64,000 nucleotides of DNA from Phoenix dactylifera (Eukaryota; Streptophyta; Magnoliopsida; Arecales; Arecaceae): assembly GCF_009389715.1 (NCBI RefSeq), contig NC_052399.1, positions 8,496,585 to 8,560,584 of the forward strand, written 5' to 3'. The number at the start of each line of letters is the position of its first letter. Within the stretch, counting starts at the first letter, position 1. This document shows, one piece after another, positions 45,857-57,582 of the stretch. Under the pieces are notes generated by a model. It was not told the DNA's origin, searched no databases, and worked only from the letters and a program-made list of their open reading frames with translations. The position numbers and the translations under genes were made by a program.

Positions 45857-47520
45857 TTAAAGCTCTGCATCCGGGTCTCCTTCCGGCCTGGAGACGGTCC
45901 TCTTAACCTTCTCTTTGGTCTTATGCATGGCTTCCCCTGCCACCTTAGCTGCTGACTCTGCTGTATGCGCTACCGTCTCTTTGCTTTTCTCAAAGCTTCT
46001 CGTGGCAGCCTCCTTCACCACTTCCCCTGCGCTTGAGTCTCTCCTACGGTACCTTTTTTTTCCAATGCAACAGACAAACGATTCAGCTACTGCAAAACTT
46101 TCCCAGTATAAACTTAAGGAAGACGGAGAATACTTCACAAAAAAGCTCTGGAAGAATGTTAAGGAAGAATTCCGAGCTATACAAGAAAATTGCCGCTTTA
46201 CTTGCACTTTTTTTATGTAATGTATTATCGAATGAAGGAATCATTGAGAAGGAAAAATTATCAGAACATATTTAGTATGTAATGAAAAACAATAAGTTGA
46301 ATGTAATTCATGGCATTTATAGGTGCAGCCCTTAACACCATGCACATCTCACTTAAATTCCGGACAGCTCATGCATAAGCAAGTCGATGTTCATCAAGTC
46401 ACTGAAAAATACTGCAATTATTCATGATGTTTTCAAAAATTGAAGGATAGCTTAGCTTAATTTGATGAAATTAGTTAAATAATCTCCATGATTTATTAAT
46501 CCACAATTTCACGTAATTATTCATGATGTTCTCATAAGGTGCTTCCGAAACATTTCAAACTATCCAAAAATTATTATGCTGCTGCGGCTCATGCATTATG
46601 CTATAGCGATTTATCCTTTCTTTTCCCCCTAAATTCACTTACGTTGTGTTGAATGTCCTGCAGAAAGCAGAATGACCGAATTTTCTTTCTCCATTAGAAA
46701 TTATGATTCTATACCACTCGCTGTTTGGCTTGTGTCATAATTCAAAAATCCTAAAAACATAAAATCCAATATTTCGACTCATTCTGTAACTCTTGATCCC
46801 TAATCTCTTGGAATTTTCCACAATTAAACTTCTTTCAGAGCCAAAGACCTTCAAAAGGCTCGATTTTATGCCCCCAAAAAATGCTCAACCTCCAAGCTAG
46901 AAATTTCCATATCAAGAAAATACTGCATTACTTACATTATAATCTTCCATAAGCAGCCATTCCATACTCAATTCCTAAATATTCCATCGTTCTTCACGAT
47001 CAAATAGTCACCCATAACTATGATAAACGAAACGAGCCCAAGAACAATTCAGCAATTAAAAGCCTAGCCCTGAGCCATCTAAAAAGCGTTTGTTAACCTT
47101 GGTATGACCACAAACAAATGTAACGATCCCACCCAATCCTTGCGTAGGATAAGCAAATACGCATGCATGAGAGGGGATATATATTAATTGGAAGCAAGAA
47201 CTAACTGACCAGGATTCAGGTGGCCGGAAATTCATCCAGGCAAGTTTGGCCCAGGTTCTGATGGCATCCCACCGGCTCGTGAGCGCGGTCATGCCGATGG
47301 CCCTCTCGGCGGGGTCTGGCTCCTGCTTCTCTCCCAACTCTTTGTCGACTCTCCCATCCCCGCTCCCTCTATCTCCATCTCCATGGTGGTCTCCTCGGAC
47401 TGGGGATAGGATAAGAGGAGAGAGAACAAGGAATGATAGTGATAGGAGAAGAAGTATCGAAGAGAGAGAGTAGCTTGGGGTGGCGGGGGGTCTTCGTCCT
47501 CCTCCCACTCCGTTAGCCAT
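45857..47520 (-). CDS. Secretory LEA-like protein, two exons
   Basis: Exon 1 47210-47520 and exon 2 45857-46043 (minus strand) join in phase to 165 residues. Residues 1 to about 43 form a signal peptide or anchor with a hydrophobic core (SLSSILLLLSLSFLVLSPLI) ending near PVRG. A His/Asp/Gly-rich linker and a segment with AIRTWAKLAWMNFRPPES follow. Exon 2 is a Lys/Glu/Ala-rich amphipathic stretch (GEVVKEAATRSFEKSKETVA, then AESAAKVAGEAMHKTKEKVK) with the 11-residue-like periodicity of late embryogenesis abundant proteins, ending GDPDAEL. Such proteins are thought to protect membranes or proteins during desiccation. The signal peptide suggests the endomembrane system or apoplast. The G-box/ABRE cluster upstream supports stress control. 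The family name is a judgement from composition, not from a specific motif. Confidence 0.72.
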
Positions 47521-47611
47521 GCCTGGTCCTCAGCCTGGGCGGCATGGAAACCAGCAGGTCCATAGCCGGTTTATTAGAACTGGATTTGCGCGAAGGACAG
47601 TTTCCTCGTAG

Positions 47612-47638
47612 CACGTGACACGTGGCTTGAGACGTGTC
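47612..47638 (-). promoter_or_regulatory. Cluster of three ACGT boxes (ABRE/G-box) upstream of the LEA-like gene
   Basis: CACGTG (47612-47617), ACACGTGGC (47618-47626) and GACGTGTC (47631-47638) lie within 27 bases, about 92-118 bases upstream of the LEA-like start codon. ACGTGGC/ACGTGTC are the classical ABA-response elements bound by bZIP factors, and two or more copies close together are normally needed for ABA response. Confidence 0.7.
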
Positions 47639-50600
47639 ATATAGCCTCGCTCTCTCCACATTCCACAATCGTGTCGTGTGGGATCGTGCGTTGTTTTTAT
47701 TTTTATTATTATTTGTATCTTTACTGCTATTATTTTTTTAAACAAATCTAGCGGGGCAAATTCCCGTCCGCTTCCTTGTATCCACGCATGCAAGGTTCAA
47801 ATGCCTCGTGCGCTACCATTTGTTAATCAAGGGTCGAAGTGAGAGTCGAAGCAAATCCTGCAACTATAATTCAGCCATTCATGATTGTTTGGATAAGCTA
47901 GACTTGTATTTAAACGTGGGGAATGATTTGCTTTGCTGCACAAGAATATATATATATATATATATATATATTGGTGACCTTAGATGTGTAAACATATGGG
48001 ATGTATTTGATTCATCAGAATTGGAATCGAAATTAGATTGGATCAAAATCGAAATCGAAATGGCCATAATGCCCCACATTTTTTGTTAGTAATTAGAGTC
48101 ATAATTGGAATCGAAATAGGATATGATACTAAAGAAGAATGGGGATTGGGTTTGGAAGGGTTGGAACCTCCTACAATCGAAATAGGAATAAAACTCCTTC
48201 CAACCAAATGGCTAGAATAAGAGATACACATTTTCATTCCAAAGTCCAACTTCCTCCAAGCAAACATGCCCATAAATCTCTATGAAGAGAGTGAGTTTCT
48301 ACTTTATATTTTTACTTTTTTCTATAATAACATAAAGAGGGTGGCGAAGACCAATGACCTCAATTACCTAGTCCAATCCAAATAATCAAATTTGGGTCGA
48401 AACTGCGAGTAGTGTTAGTTATGGAGCTGAATTATAGTATGGCTGATCTAATAGAGAAAATATTGGACATTCAACTCCAATAATGCATGGCAATCAAATT
48501 TCTTACATGGCTAATCAAGCAATAGAGCTTTAGGATATAATGTAAATGATAATATAGGGCATGTATAGAAATTTCTATGAAACCTATACAATTATTTGAC
48601 AACGAGAGAAAAATCCTTATAAGAGTCTATTTAGATAATCTAGCAGAAAATTTTGGTCCAACATGAATTTTGTTGAATTTGTGGATTAGGTAGCTCACAT
48701 GGGCAATCTACACAGCCCAACCTCCACCCTCCCTCCCAGCTAGTATCCTGGAGAGGCAAAAAAAAAAAAAAAACCTCTATGAGTTTTTTTTCTCTCTCTT
48801 TTTTCTCTTCTTTCCTTCTCTTTACAATCCCTCTCTCCCCAATTCCTGCAAGATATTCCTACAGGAATACCTAAACATGCCTTAAATAGGATTATTACTC
48901 TCTATATCTAATTTAATCTTATCAAAAATCTATTTCACCCGTTCTTATCATATTTCATGGCAAATCTATGTCACTTATTTTAAGAATTATTTATGTAATG
49001 GAATTGCCTGTTGGCTCAAGAAGAGAGGATGCCAAGCTGCTGCCGGACCCAATTCTATATTTTAATACATAAAGTAAGTGACACAACTCTTGCCAAAACC
49101 TAAAACCAGGAAAGTCATTCTAAGTGATTGTTACACTTATATGGGGATATCCAATCATTCTATATAAATTTTTGCAGGGCTTCTCTTGTGAGTTTTAACC
49201 AATAAGACGTTATCCCTACTGGTATAGCATGAAAACATTGGAGGTGTGACCTCACCTTAATCGACTAAAATTTCTTGACTATTGTTCTCCATCTATATGG
49301 ACCCTGGCCCTTGTAAATTTTTATTTTCTTTTATCCCTTCCTATCTTAGTGGCTCAGGTGCATCATACATGTAGAACTTCTATACTTGCTAACTAATGTT
49401 AAGAGAATGAGAATTATTTTAATTTTGCATTAAAACGAGGCCTGACCTACTGATTTGTATCTTGAGCTAATTTAATAAGACTTTGAACTCAGCTGATGTC
49501 ACTGTGGGTTGGTTCGTGTTGTTCTTGGTGTTGTACTGGCCAAGGTGAGGTTGGACCGAGTAAATTCGAGTGTGATGGTTGGCATAATCAAGAAAATATG
49601 AAAGGTAAGTTTTGAAGAGTTCATAAAATGTCCAAACAAACTCCGTCAAGCTATACTGATGTACGAAGAGATCACAATAAGAACGAATCAGATCGACTCG
49701 ACTAATATGACAGATAGAATGGGTAGATAGTTGAGGTTATATTGTATTGATTTAGTTTGGACTTTGTCTCATTTTTGTTATCTTCCGCCGTAGATGGATT
49801 ACCAATGGGAGCTAAGTCGAAGATCTCGGTTGTCGTCGTAGGTGGTTGATAAACTACGATTGCAGTTTGATTTAGGAAATCCTAACATTGTGAGGCTTAA
49901 TGGACAAAGAAAACGATAGAGACTTCTGGATATATGCTTGGCATTTTAATAATTTTTACTAGAAGTTCCATTCAGTTTTATCTTCCAAAATTTTGGAAGG
50001 TAGGCATAAAGAAAGTCCATCTAAAATTATACTAGGCATGCTTATGTTCAAATGTAACTGGATTTTGTGAAGCGCCTGAGGGAAAGGGATAACATTTGCC
50101 TAGATATAACCTAGTTCTTTTTATCATACTTCAGTTGGCATAAATTGTTTGTCATAAATTGTTTTGGCTGTGGTGTGGCTTAGGTTAATCTTTTAGTCGA
50201 TCACAGAAAAATTAATCTCAATTCAGAACAAGTAGGTTTGCACATGGGTTTAGTTAACATAAGCTCTCCGTGGCTTCAACTCATCAGTGGGGCCTAAACC
50301 GACATAGTTATTCAGGCCCTAATTCAAGTCTAGGTCTAAATAATGACTTGCCTACGAAATTGGATTAGGCTTAGATCGTATTTTCATCTATCCATATCAG
50401 TTTGGTCCGACTCAGCAGATATTAGGGGTCATAGCGGTAAAATATTAATCTGACTTAAATCTTCCAATCTAACTTAATTCAAAAATCCATAATTTAACAA
50501 AAATATGACTTTAAAATCCCTAACCTCCCTATAAGCCAACTTCTTGCTACCTTTGGGTTTGTATATTGAGTATTGAAGTTATTAGTTATAGATTGCATGC

Positions 50601-50870
50601 TTAATTGAAGTAGAACCGTGTCTCCATTATATATTAGCACTTTCTTTCAATTATCTTCATTATCATATATACTATTATCTCTTTATCTTCGAGAGGCAAA
50701 GGAATACATAATTTTACAATCTTACATGGATTACGGTTGACTCGATTAACCTATACAGACGACCGATGAATCGATCCAATCTGGCCTAACTAGCCGATGA
50801 TGAGCCTGAATTTAAAACCGTGATTCGAGAGAAAACCAGATCCACATCAAGAAACACTCTCACTTAAATC
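47639..50870. other. Gene-poor interval
   Basis: Holds a (TA)n tract at 47,947-47,971, a poly(A) run at about 48,760-48,774 and otherwise AT-rich sequence. The 47,998-48,272 segment has imperfect inverted ends but no target duplication. No gene was supported. Confidence 0.45.
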
Positions 50871-51225
50871 CTCCTTTTTTTAAAAAAGATTAGGTCCCAA
50901 GCCATGTGGTTCCACCACCTCCCAAAAGGGGTGGATGGTTAGGTGCACCAGAAAGTAGGTGCCCAATCTGGCATAAGGGGAATGTGGAGAGTGGGTGCAA
51001 AGAGTATTGCTATCGTCCTCCATGGGAATTTGGAAACTGGATACCCTGAGAAGCTTCCCGCTGCCCTCTTCGCAAGAATTTCCGGTTAGAAGAGCTGGCG
51101 TGGAGATGGAACGCGGAAGGGTGCCGACTTGGGATTCTGCGGAGATTCCTATACCCTCCAACGCTGCACGACGCGGTTCCGTCGGACGCCGTCTTGGCTG
51201 CTTTCGCCGCTCGCCCTCCTACGCT

Positions 51226-51263
<38 letters not shown>

Positions 51264-52282
51264 CTTAACTCATCGGCTACGGCTAGGACTGCTACGTTTC
51301 TTTTTCGTCATATTAGTACTTGGTCAAGGCCTGGGAGCCTTGCTGCAAGCGTAAAACAAACTCTTTTCCTTTTAATTTGTACGATTTTAGAGCATTCATT
51401 ACATCGTAGAGTTAAACCATGGCTGCTAATAAAATGAACATTCACCCATTGCAAGTTACGCACCAACCATATCTCGTAAGGGTACATCGATTTTTTATTT
51501 TTCGTTTTTTACTTCGATTGATGTGATATCTGCCCACAAGAAAATTATTTGTTAGTCATGGTCTCAAGATCCACCAAATTTTGTATAAAATTTATATTAC
51601 CGCTAAAAATCCGACCCGATGGACGAGTCATCCTCCTTGATTGTATTGTAGGAGCATAACATGTCATTGGAGCTATTCTGTAACTATAGAAAATGATTGA
51701 AAAATCATTGGAATGTGTCCAATTAGAAATATTTCAATGCTTCAAGCAGACAGAGCTCCGAGAATAAATATGAGATATGAAAGAGAGATAAAAGTATAAG
51801 GGTATGATATTCAGATTTCTTTTTGTGCTTTCAGGATCCCTCTATATCTGATATTTATAGAGGAGAGGATGTGAATCGTGTGATTTGGATCGCACAATTC
51901 GCGATGAGCAGTTAAGCTCTTTCCATATCTGTTGATCGGGCTAGTTAAGATATTTCTTTGTAGATGCACTATGAACGGGCGCTTTTGTTATTTGCTGTCC
52001 GGTTACGATATTCCTTTTCGGTCACGTTGAGATTGCGTCAAGCTGTTACCAATCACGCTGATTGTTCGGAGATTTGAAATTTTGCTAAACGAGTATCATC
52101 GCCTGATTGGTGGGCTGAGCTGTTAGGCGAGATTTTAGGCGTGATGAATTCGATCCACATCAATTTACAATGTCTTAACTTGTAGAGACTGCAAGCACCA
52201 TGAAATATATGCGTTGTTCTAAGTCTTGGCAACACTTTAATCATTGCATCACCAAAGGTCATTTATTTAAAATCTCATGCTA
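50871..52282. other. Interval with an unrecognised open segment and a (CT)n tract
   Basis: 50,880-51,300 is more GC-rich than its surroundings. The minus strand has frames open for up to 90 codons without a suitable ATG, which could be a gene remnant. (CT)n lies at about 51,229-51,260. 51,660-52,080 has LTR-like features (a TATA-like stretch near 51,850 and an inverted repeat GAATCGTGTGAT/ATCGCACAATTC) but no defined ends. Confidence 0.35.
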
Positions 52283-52520
52283 CATCCGCAGCCTACTAGG
52301 AGAGTGTGACTCCTACCAGGCCCCGCATATTTACAGGGAGGCAAACTGTATCGTTGACTGAGTTGCTTCTTTTGCTGCTTATCACTCTAGAGGATTTATT
52401 TGAATGGACCACAAGTCTGCGCCAGAGCCCCTGTATAAACTTTTGTTTTCTGACCTTTTAGGCCGCATGCACACACATAGGGTGTGAGCCGCCATTGTAC
52501 CCAAAAAAAAAGAAAAGAAA
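52283..52520 (+). mobile_element. 5'-truncated LINE 3' end (RNase H C-terminus, poly(A))
   Basis: The plus-strand frame starting near 52,283 reads SLLGECDSYQAPHIYREANC, then a TGA in place of the expected Trp codon, then VASFAAYHSRGFI and a second TGA, then MDHKSAPEPLYKLLFSDLLG. This parallels the LINE fragment at 6,459 (HIYCEANGAADWVA...LFSD). The sequence GTACCC followed by an A-rich tail at 52,497-52,520 closes the element. Both stops are TGA in places where TGG would fit. Confidence 0.7.
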
Positions 52521-53312
52521 TATATGTGCTAGGATGGTGAAGCTCCCATTTTTATCAATCCTGAATTCAACGATACGTGGTGTTCATTTAAAAGGAATAG
52601 TGAGAGTTACAGTCATTTGTGCAACTTCTTTGCATTAGTTATGGCATGAGCTATTATTAATAAATTCCGAAGAATCTTATTATAGTTATAATCTGCTTAT
52701 GCTTCACCATAGACTTAAAGATTTATGAAAAGCATCTGATGATAATTTTTATAATCTTAACGTCCATCATGAATCCCACTTAAACCCATTAAAACTCCTG
52801 GGCACGAGTTATTTCTACAAAATTCAGAAGAATTTTATCATAGTTATAATATGCTTGCGCTTCAAGACCAGACTTTAAGAGTAATGAAAGCATAGGATGG
52901 TAATCTTTATAATCTCAACATCGGTCACGAATCCCACTTAACCCTATTAAAACTCCTTTGCTGCACAACAAAACTATAGCATTGCCAGTATATTTGTCGT
53001 AGTTAATAGTCATAGAGCCAATAGATTAAAATAACCTTACCTTCTTATAATTGCCATGGGAAACTATCAAGATGGTAAATCAAATACATATGTATATCTA
53101 TAATAACATGTTTAGTTTTTCAATATTAATATCTTATCATTATGGAGTAGCATATTAAGGCTTTTCTCTTACTATACGTAAAGCATTATCTCGTTATATG
53201 GTAACATAAATTATTTATAGCTTGTTGAAGATGCTAATCAACATAAATTATTCTGTTCTTGGTTTAGTGCCGGAGGGCTATGCATTGGTTAAATCCTAAA
53301 ACTTATTTTTTG

Positions 53313-53355
<43 letters not shown>

Positions 53356-53505
53356 GTACAAATATATATGTATGTATGTATGTATATTATTTTCATAGCC
53401 AACCAATAGCATGCCAATGGACTGCAATGATGTTTGCTGTTCTAACTAGAACAGGGCTTTATCTTGCCCTTGGCCTGGTGGAGCCCAAGCCGATCCGAGC
53501 CAAGC
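52521..53505. other. AT-rich intergenic region
   Basis: Contains two related segments of about 100 bp (near 52,660-52,800 and 52,830-52,960) sharing words such as GAATTTTATCATAGTTATAAT and AATCCCACTTAA, an old direct duplication. A (TA)n tract lies at 53,316-53,352. No gene was recognised. Confidence 0.5.
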
Positions 53506-53636
53506 TATATAAGCCGTTGTTTTCCGCTGGCCAAGTCCACACCGCCCTCCTGCCAGTCCAACGGCTACCATGCCAGCTCATCATGCAAATAAACCCCCAA
53601 GAAATGGTAAAAAAAAGACTATCATCCTTATAAATA
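53506..53636 (+). promoter_or_regulatory. Two TATA boxes upstream of the SAUR-like gene
   Basis: TATATAAG at 53,506-53,513 and TATAAATA at 53,629-53,636. The second is 92 bases before the ATG at 53,728 and is the better placed of the two for the short leader that follows. Confidence 0.5.
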
Positions 53637-53727
53637 AAAACCGACCGTTGGAGTACTCCAAGCACGGAGAAACCTGAGGAAGAGAACAGAGAAGAAGAGC
53701 AGCAAAACCCGTAAAATTCTCATCCAA

Positions 53728-54138
53728 ATGCCTTCTCCGGCCAATTCGATCGCCGGCGCTGGTCCCATCGGCTGCTGCGTCTTCCTCCGCTGGCCATCCT
53801 CTTCGTCGCGGCTCGGCTACCGCGCTCTCCCGCCGGTCGATGGCTACAACGGGGAGGAGGATTCAACGGTGAGGGTGGTAGTGGGGAAGGAGAGGAGGGT
53901 GTTCCTGGTGGACCCTTTCGTTCTAGACATGGCCCCCTTCCGGATTCTGCTGGAGATGGTGAGGAAAGAGAGGAAGGGGAGGGAGTCGAAGAGGAAAGAT
54001 TCGATCTTTGTCGACATCGACGCCATTCTCTTCGAGCACATGCTGTGGTTGGTCTACAATGACTGCTCCTCCTCCTCTGCATCCATGCTCCAGCTCAACT
54101 TGAAGGAGATCATAGAGTTCTATTCCCAGGATAATTGA
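53728..54138 (+). CDS. SAUR-like small protein (auxin-responsive family)
   Basis: A single-exon frame of 136 residues, typical of SAUR genes. After a variable N-terminus, VRVVVGKERRVFLVDPFVLD is followed by MAPFRILLEMV, corresponding to the conserved SAUR core in which a V-x-V-G-x-E-R-R-F segment precedes the P-x-F-x-x-L-L motif. Then come a Lys/Arg-rich loop, IFVDIDAILFEHMLWLVYND, and a C-terminal LNLKEIIEFYSQDN. SAUR proteins promote cell expansion by inhibiting PP2C-D phosphatases, which keeps plasma-membrane H+-ATPase active. The long internal Ser stretch and the acidic C-terminus are characteristic of a divergent subgroup. The first ATG after the TATA box was used. An unnamed plant family related to SAUR is the main alternative. 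Confidence 0.6.
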   Translation: MPSPANSIAGAGPIGCCVFLRWPSSSSRLGYRALPPVDGYNGEEDSTVRVVVGKERRVFLVDPFVLDMAPFRILLEMVRKERKGRESKRKDSIFVDIDAILFEHMLWLVYNDCSSSSASMLQLNLKEIIEFYSQDN

Positions 54139-55138
54139 TGAGGTTAAGAGGTTCTCTAAAAGTGTTATCTTTTAGCCTTTAATCTGATTTTATTAAGCAG
54201 TGTTGTTCTTTTGGGTGATAAGGGCTCATGGTTGTTTAATTCTTATTGCCATGAGGATGTACATTTAAAGGGTGAACAGAGGTTCTGTTTTCTAGTCAGT
54301 AAATAGATAAATAAGTTGCGAAATTGATGTAATTATTGTTTCTTCAAAATATCCCTCTCTCTTTGGTCAGTTAAAAAGAAAAGAAAAGAAAAGAAAAGCC
54401 AACGGTCTATTCGGAAATTGGAATCTGGATTATAGTCCGCATAATTATAATTGAAGATGTTATGCTTTAATCCATATCTTCTTTCTTGGATTAGATGGCA
54501 GATATCGCTGATTTTCTCATGTTTTTTTGGTAATTATAAGCAGAAGGGATGATTCTATTACATCATTTTAGTTGGATTCTCGGTTTAAATTTGATTGACA
54601 TCTATCAGTTGAATGAAGATTCACATTTTAAGGAAAAAAACAAATTTAAGAATTTATATCCTTGATTAGAACCAATATTTTCATCTTTCGATGATAGATT
54701 ATCAATCATTCTCTCATTTTTATTTGGTAAAATTGGAAGGGAAAGTGCCTATATTATTTCCTGGTAATTATGTAATTGTAATAATAATTGCTATTTGAAG
54801 TCCCAATATGATCTACAGTTATATATTCTTTGATCCCAATTTGCTTCATGTAAGCATATTGATGTCATCATTTAGACAAAAGAGTAAGATAAATCTAACA
54901 TCCTGCTTTCATTAGGCAAAAAAAAAAACATAGTATATATGCATCTAAATCTACTTTGTTATTGCTGCCAACCTGTCTCATAACTAAGTTTGATTAGATC
55001 GAAGTTTTTGTGAACTAATATTATCTAACACATGTTCATAATGAATTCATGAGTACAAATATTTTACAATGATATCAATAAAACTATCTTCTGATACTCT
55101 GAAAGTAATTAGCAGTAATGTATTCTTGAGGCATCAAG

Positions 55139-55177
<39 letters not shown>

Positions 55178-56386
55178 TCCCTCCTTCTCTAGGAGAAAGG
55201 AGGCATCAAGATCTGTTATCATATAGGTGGTTGAAAGATCCATACCAAACTACAAAATTCTAAACACGCATTATTCATATGAATGCATAGATGGATGTAT
55301 TTATTAACCAAAAATTAGGTTATTAATTTAGCCTAATTAGAAATTCCACACAAAACAAGAGTGGGATCCATATTTGCTAACTATTTTGGCTGCATTCTTG
55401 CAGAATGATACCTAGATTTTTTTCCTGAGCAAAATATAGAGGACCTAGAGTTGCCTACATAGAGGGATACCTTGTTGCTGTCCTATTATTAAGATTCTAA
55501 CAGAGCTCGATCTCAAACTTAGGTTCTTTATGAAAAGTTGTGTGCTTACCAACCTAAAGAAGCCAAGTTGCAGACGACACCGTCAAAAAACTTCATTGAG
55601 TCCTAATCTTCAAAATTTTGATAAGTGTAGGTGCTTCTATCACGAATAAAATAAGGCCTCTCACCCTTCAACTTGTATTGGAAGTCCAAAACCCACACCA
55701 TTTGGCGACACTGAGAAGGCAGGCCAATTACCAAAGTAGTTTTCAGAGATTGACTTACAAAGCTTGAAAGTGACGATTCAGAAATTTCAACTTCGGTACA
55801 TACATCAAGGAGGGTGCCAAATAGTTGAGTTAATGCCATATCGTTTGGATATCTATCGATGACTTAAGTTTGATCTTGCCATCACTCAGAAATTTTGATA
55901 TAGCTTGATGGTGCCAATTAGTTGAGTTGATTTCATTTGGCTTGTGTGCATGAGAAAGAGAGAGAGAGAGAGAGAGAGAGAAGAAGTGGTGACCATTCAG
56001 AATTTTTGACATAGCTACATCCAGAAAGGTGCCAACTAGTTGAGTTGATATTAAGTTTCATCATGGCGAGTCTCAAAGGCAAAAGAAGTATTTGGATCAG
56101 ATATCGATGACTTGAGTTTGATCTTGCCATCACTCAGATTTTGTCCAGACTTCCTCCCATCCTTCTGTGGATGAGAGAGAGAAGAGGAAGATCGCATCAA
56201 TATTGCAAAAGCAAAACCATACCCTGATTGAGTTGGCAGGGTTGTTGAATTAATTTCGAACTTAAGGCTGGACTGAAACGGGAGGTGATTGTGCTGAAGT
56301 TCACCTCTGATTCTTCAATTCCTATTGGACTGTGTTTAAGTTAATATGGTAGATCAGTCTAACCGGCCAAATGGTGCGGCGATACC
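54139..56386. other. Intergenic region with simple and short direct repeats
   Basis: (CT)n at 55,139-55,178 and (GA)n at 55,955-55,980. GGTGCCAANTAGTTGAGTT occurs three times (near 55,813, 55,911 and 56,028). ATCGATGACTT(A/G)AGTTTGATC and its continuation to CATCACTCAG occur twice (55,854-55,889 and 56,102-56,137). The repeats may be fragments of a duplicated exon or transposon. No protein was recognised. Confidence 0.45.
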
Positions 56387-56625
56387 TTTTTTTTTTTTTT
56401 TGGTACACCGGCTCCTCACACCACACGCATATAAGTACAGTCAAAAAAATAAGAAAAAAAAGCTGACCCAGCAAGTAGAAAACATCCACCTGGTTCACCC
56501 GAAAAAAATCTCTCAAGTGATGTACCGCGTAGAAGGCCATCCAGTCAACAGCTATATACAGCGATGCCTTCGGAGACTACATGTAGGATTTTGGGTTGTA
56601 CATTCAGACACTCCAATGGTGGTAG
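56387..56625 (-). mobile_element. 5'-truncated LINE 3' end (RNase H C-terminus, poly(A))
   Basis: On the minus strand the frame reads AVDWMAFYAVHHLRDFFRVN, then LLGQLFFLIFLTVLICVWCE and a GTACC(A)n end (poly-T at 56,387-56,401 on the plus strand). It aligns with the LINE ends at 6,459 and 52,283 (ADW(V/M)A, a pair of His or Ser-His, LLFSD-like segment, GTACC before the tail). The 5' edge is approximate. Confidence 0.6.
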
Positions 56626-57045
56626 TCATTTGTTCAAATAATAATAATAATAAAAGAAATGTGCCAAAATAAGATAAAAAACATCAGCTTATCTGTTTCC
56701 ATAATCTGTCAAACATATTAGTGGCAGCTTCCAGATTCCATACATGACCTGCCAGATATTAACAAAACTCAAACTCTACATAACCAAAAATAAAAAGTAA
56801 AGATTTAAGAAGCTGATTCAACAAGAGATGCACCCTCCAAGGAGCAGCAGAAAAGGACTATAGTTGACTATCAAATTACACAGCCAAAGAAACAAGCAAT
56901 ACATTTCGATGGAAACATCTCCATCTTCTCTTAGATTCATTAGCCTTGCAAACTGATGATAATTGTCTTGCTTGTTTGATCTTCGGAGCAGTGCCACAAC
57001 TGGCATTATAGACAAAGACCTACATATCGATGTGAGGGCTTAAAA
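56626..57045. other. 3' UTR and downstream region of the hydroxylase gene
   Basis: The part adjoining 57,046 should be 3' UTR of the minus-strand hydroxylase gene. No other feature was recognised. Confidence 0.5.
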
Positions 57046-57582
57046 CTAGTCTTTCAATGGTCTTGCCTCCAACCCCCCTTCCTGGCGGGCGACCAAGGCG
57101 TAGGGCATGCGAGTGCCCAATATGTTGTCCCAAATAGAAAAGAAAGGCTGAGAGTAATTATACTTTGTGCCTTGAAGCTGATGGTGGATGTCATGGTAGG
57201 CAGTGTTGTTCTGGAAGAAAATGTGAAAGATATTACCAGGCAGCCAGAGGCCGCAGTGATCATCAATAGTCTTTATCACCGCAAAGCAGAAGAAAAAAAC
57301 AGATGTTCGTGCCGTCATCCCTGAGATCAGGAATGACATGGCCCCACCCAAGGTGTCCAGAAGGAGACCCTCCAAGGGATGGTTGTAGAGGGCTCCAATT
57401 GCATAAGGAACTACCAAACGGTGATGTTGGGAGTGAATATGGCGGTAAAGGAACTTGTTCTGATGCATGTATCGGTGCACAAAATATTGCCATGTGTCCA
57501 TCACTAGCATTGCCACAAAGATCTGGATCAGTTGAACTAATATGGATGGCTGAATTGGAGTCCCTGTTGAACTTGAAGTTAC
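57046..57582 (-). CDS. Sphinganine C4-monooxygenase (sphingoid base hydroxylase), 3' exon
   Basis: A minus-strand exon starts after TTTCAG (57,583-57,588), encodes 178 residues in phase 0 and ends at a stop at 57,046. It covers the fatty-acid-hydroxylase domain with all histidine boxes: HRYMH, HSQHH and HDIHH, plus conserved DTWQYFVH, GALYNHPLEGLLLDTLGG, DDHCGLWLPGN and FFQNNTAYHD. The protein ends GGLEARPLKD, as expected for this family. The enzyme is a di-iron, ER-membrane oxygenase that adds the C4 hydroxyl to sphinganine to give phytosphingosine, a major base in plant sphingolipids. The usual protein is about 260 residues, so roughly 80 N-terminal residues with membrane spans are missing. 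No exon for them was found between 57,583 and 64,000. Confidence 0.92.
   Translation of the reverse strand, partial: VTSSSTGTPIQPSILVQLIQIFVAMLVMDTWQYFVHRYMHQNKFLYRHIHSQHHRLVVPYAIGALYNHPLEGLLLDTLGGAMSFLISGMTARTSVFFFCFAVIKTIDDHCGLWLPGNIFHIFFQNNTAYHDIHHQLQGTKYNYSQPFFSIWDNILGTRMPYALVARQEGGLEARPLKD

Noticed and set aside
47998-48272. Possible miniature inverted-repeat transposon (GGGATGTATTTG / GGGCATGTTTG ends)
   Set aside because: Ends match only loosely and the flanking bases do not form a target duplication.
50880-51161. 93-codon minus-strand frame in a GC-richer patch
   Set aside because: No suitable ATG, no family resemblance, and alternative frames in the same patch look equally protein-like.
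51660-52080. Possible old solo LTR
   Set aside because: Has a TATA-like region and an inverted repeat, but no TG...CA ends, duplication or partner copy could be defined.
53280-53633. 117-codon open frame before the SAUR-like gene
   Set aside because: Starts in a (TA)n tract, covers the two TATA boxes and shows no protein motif.
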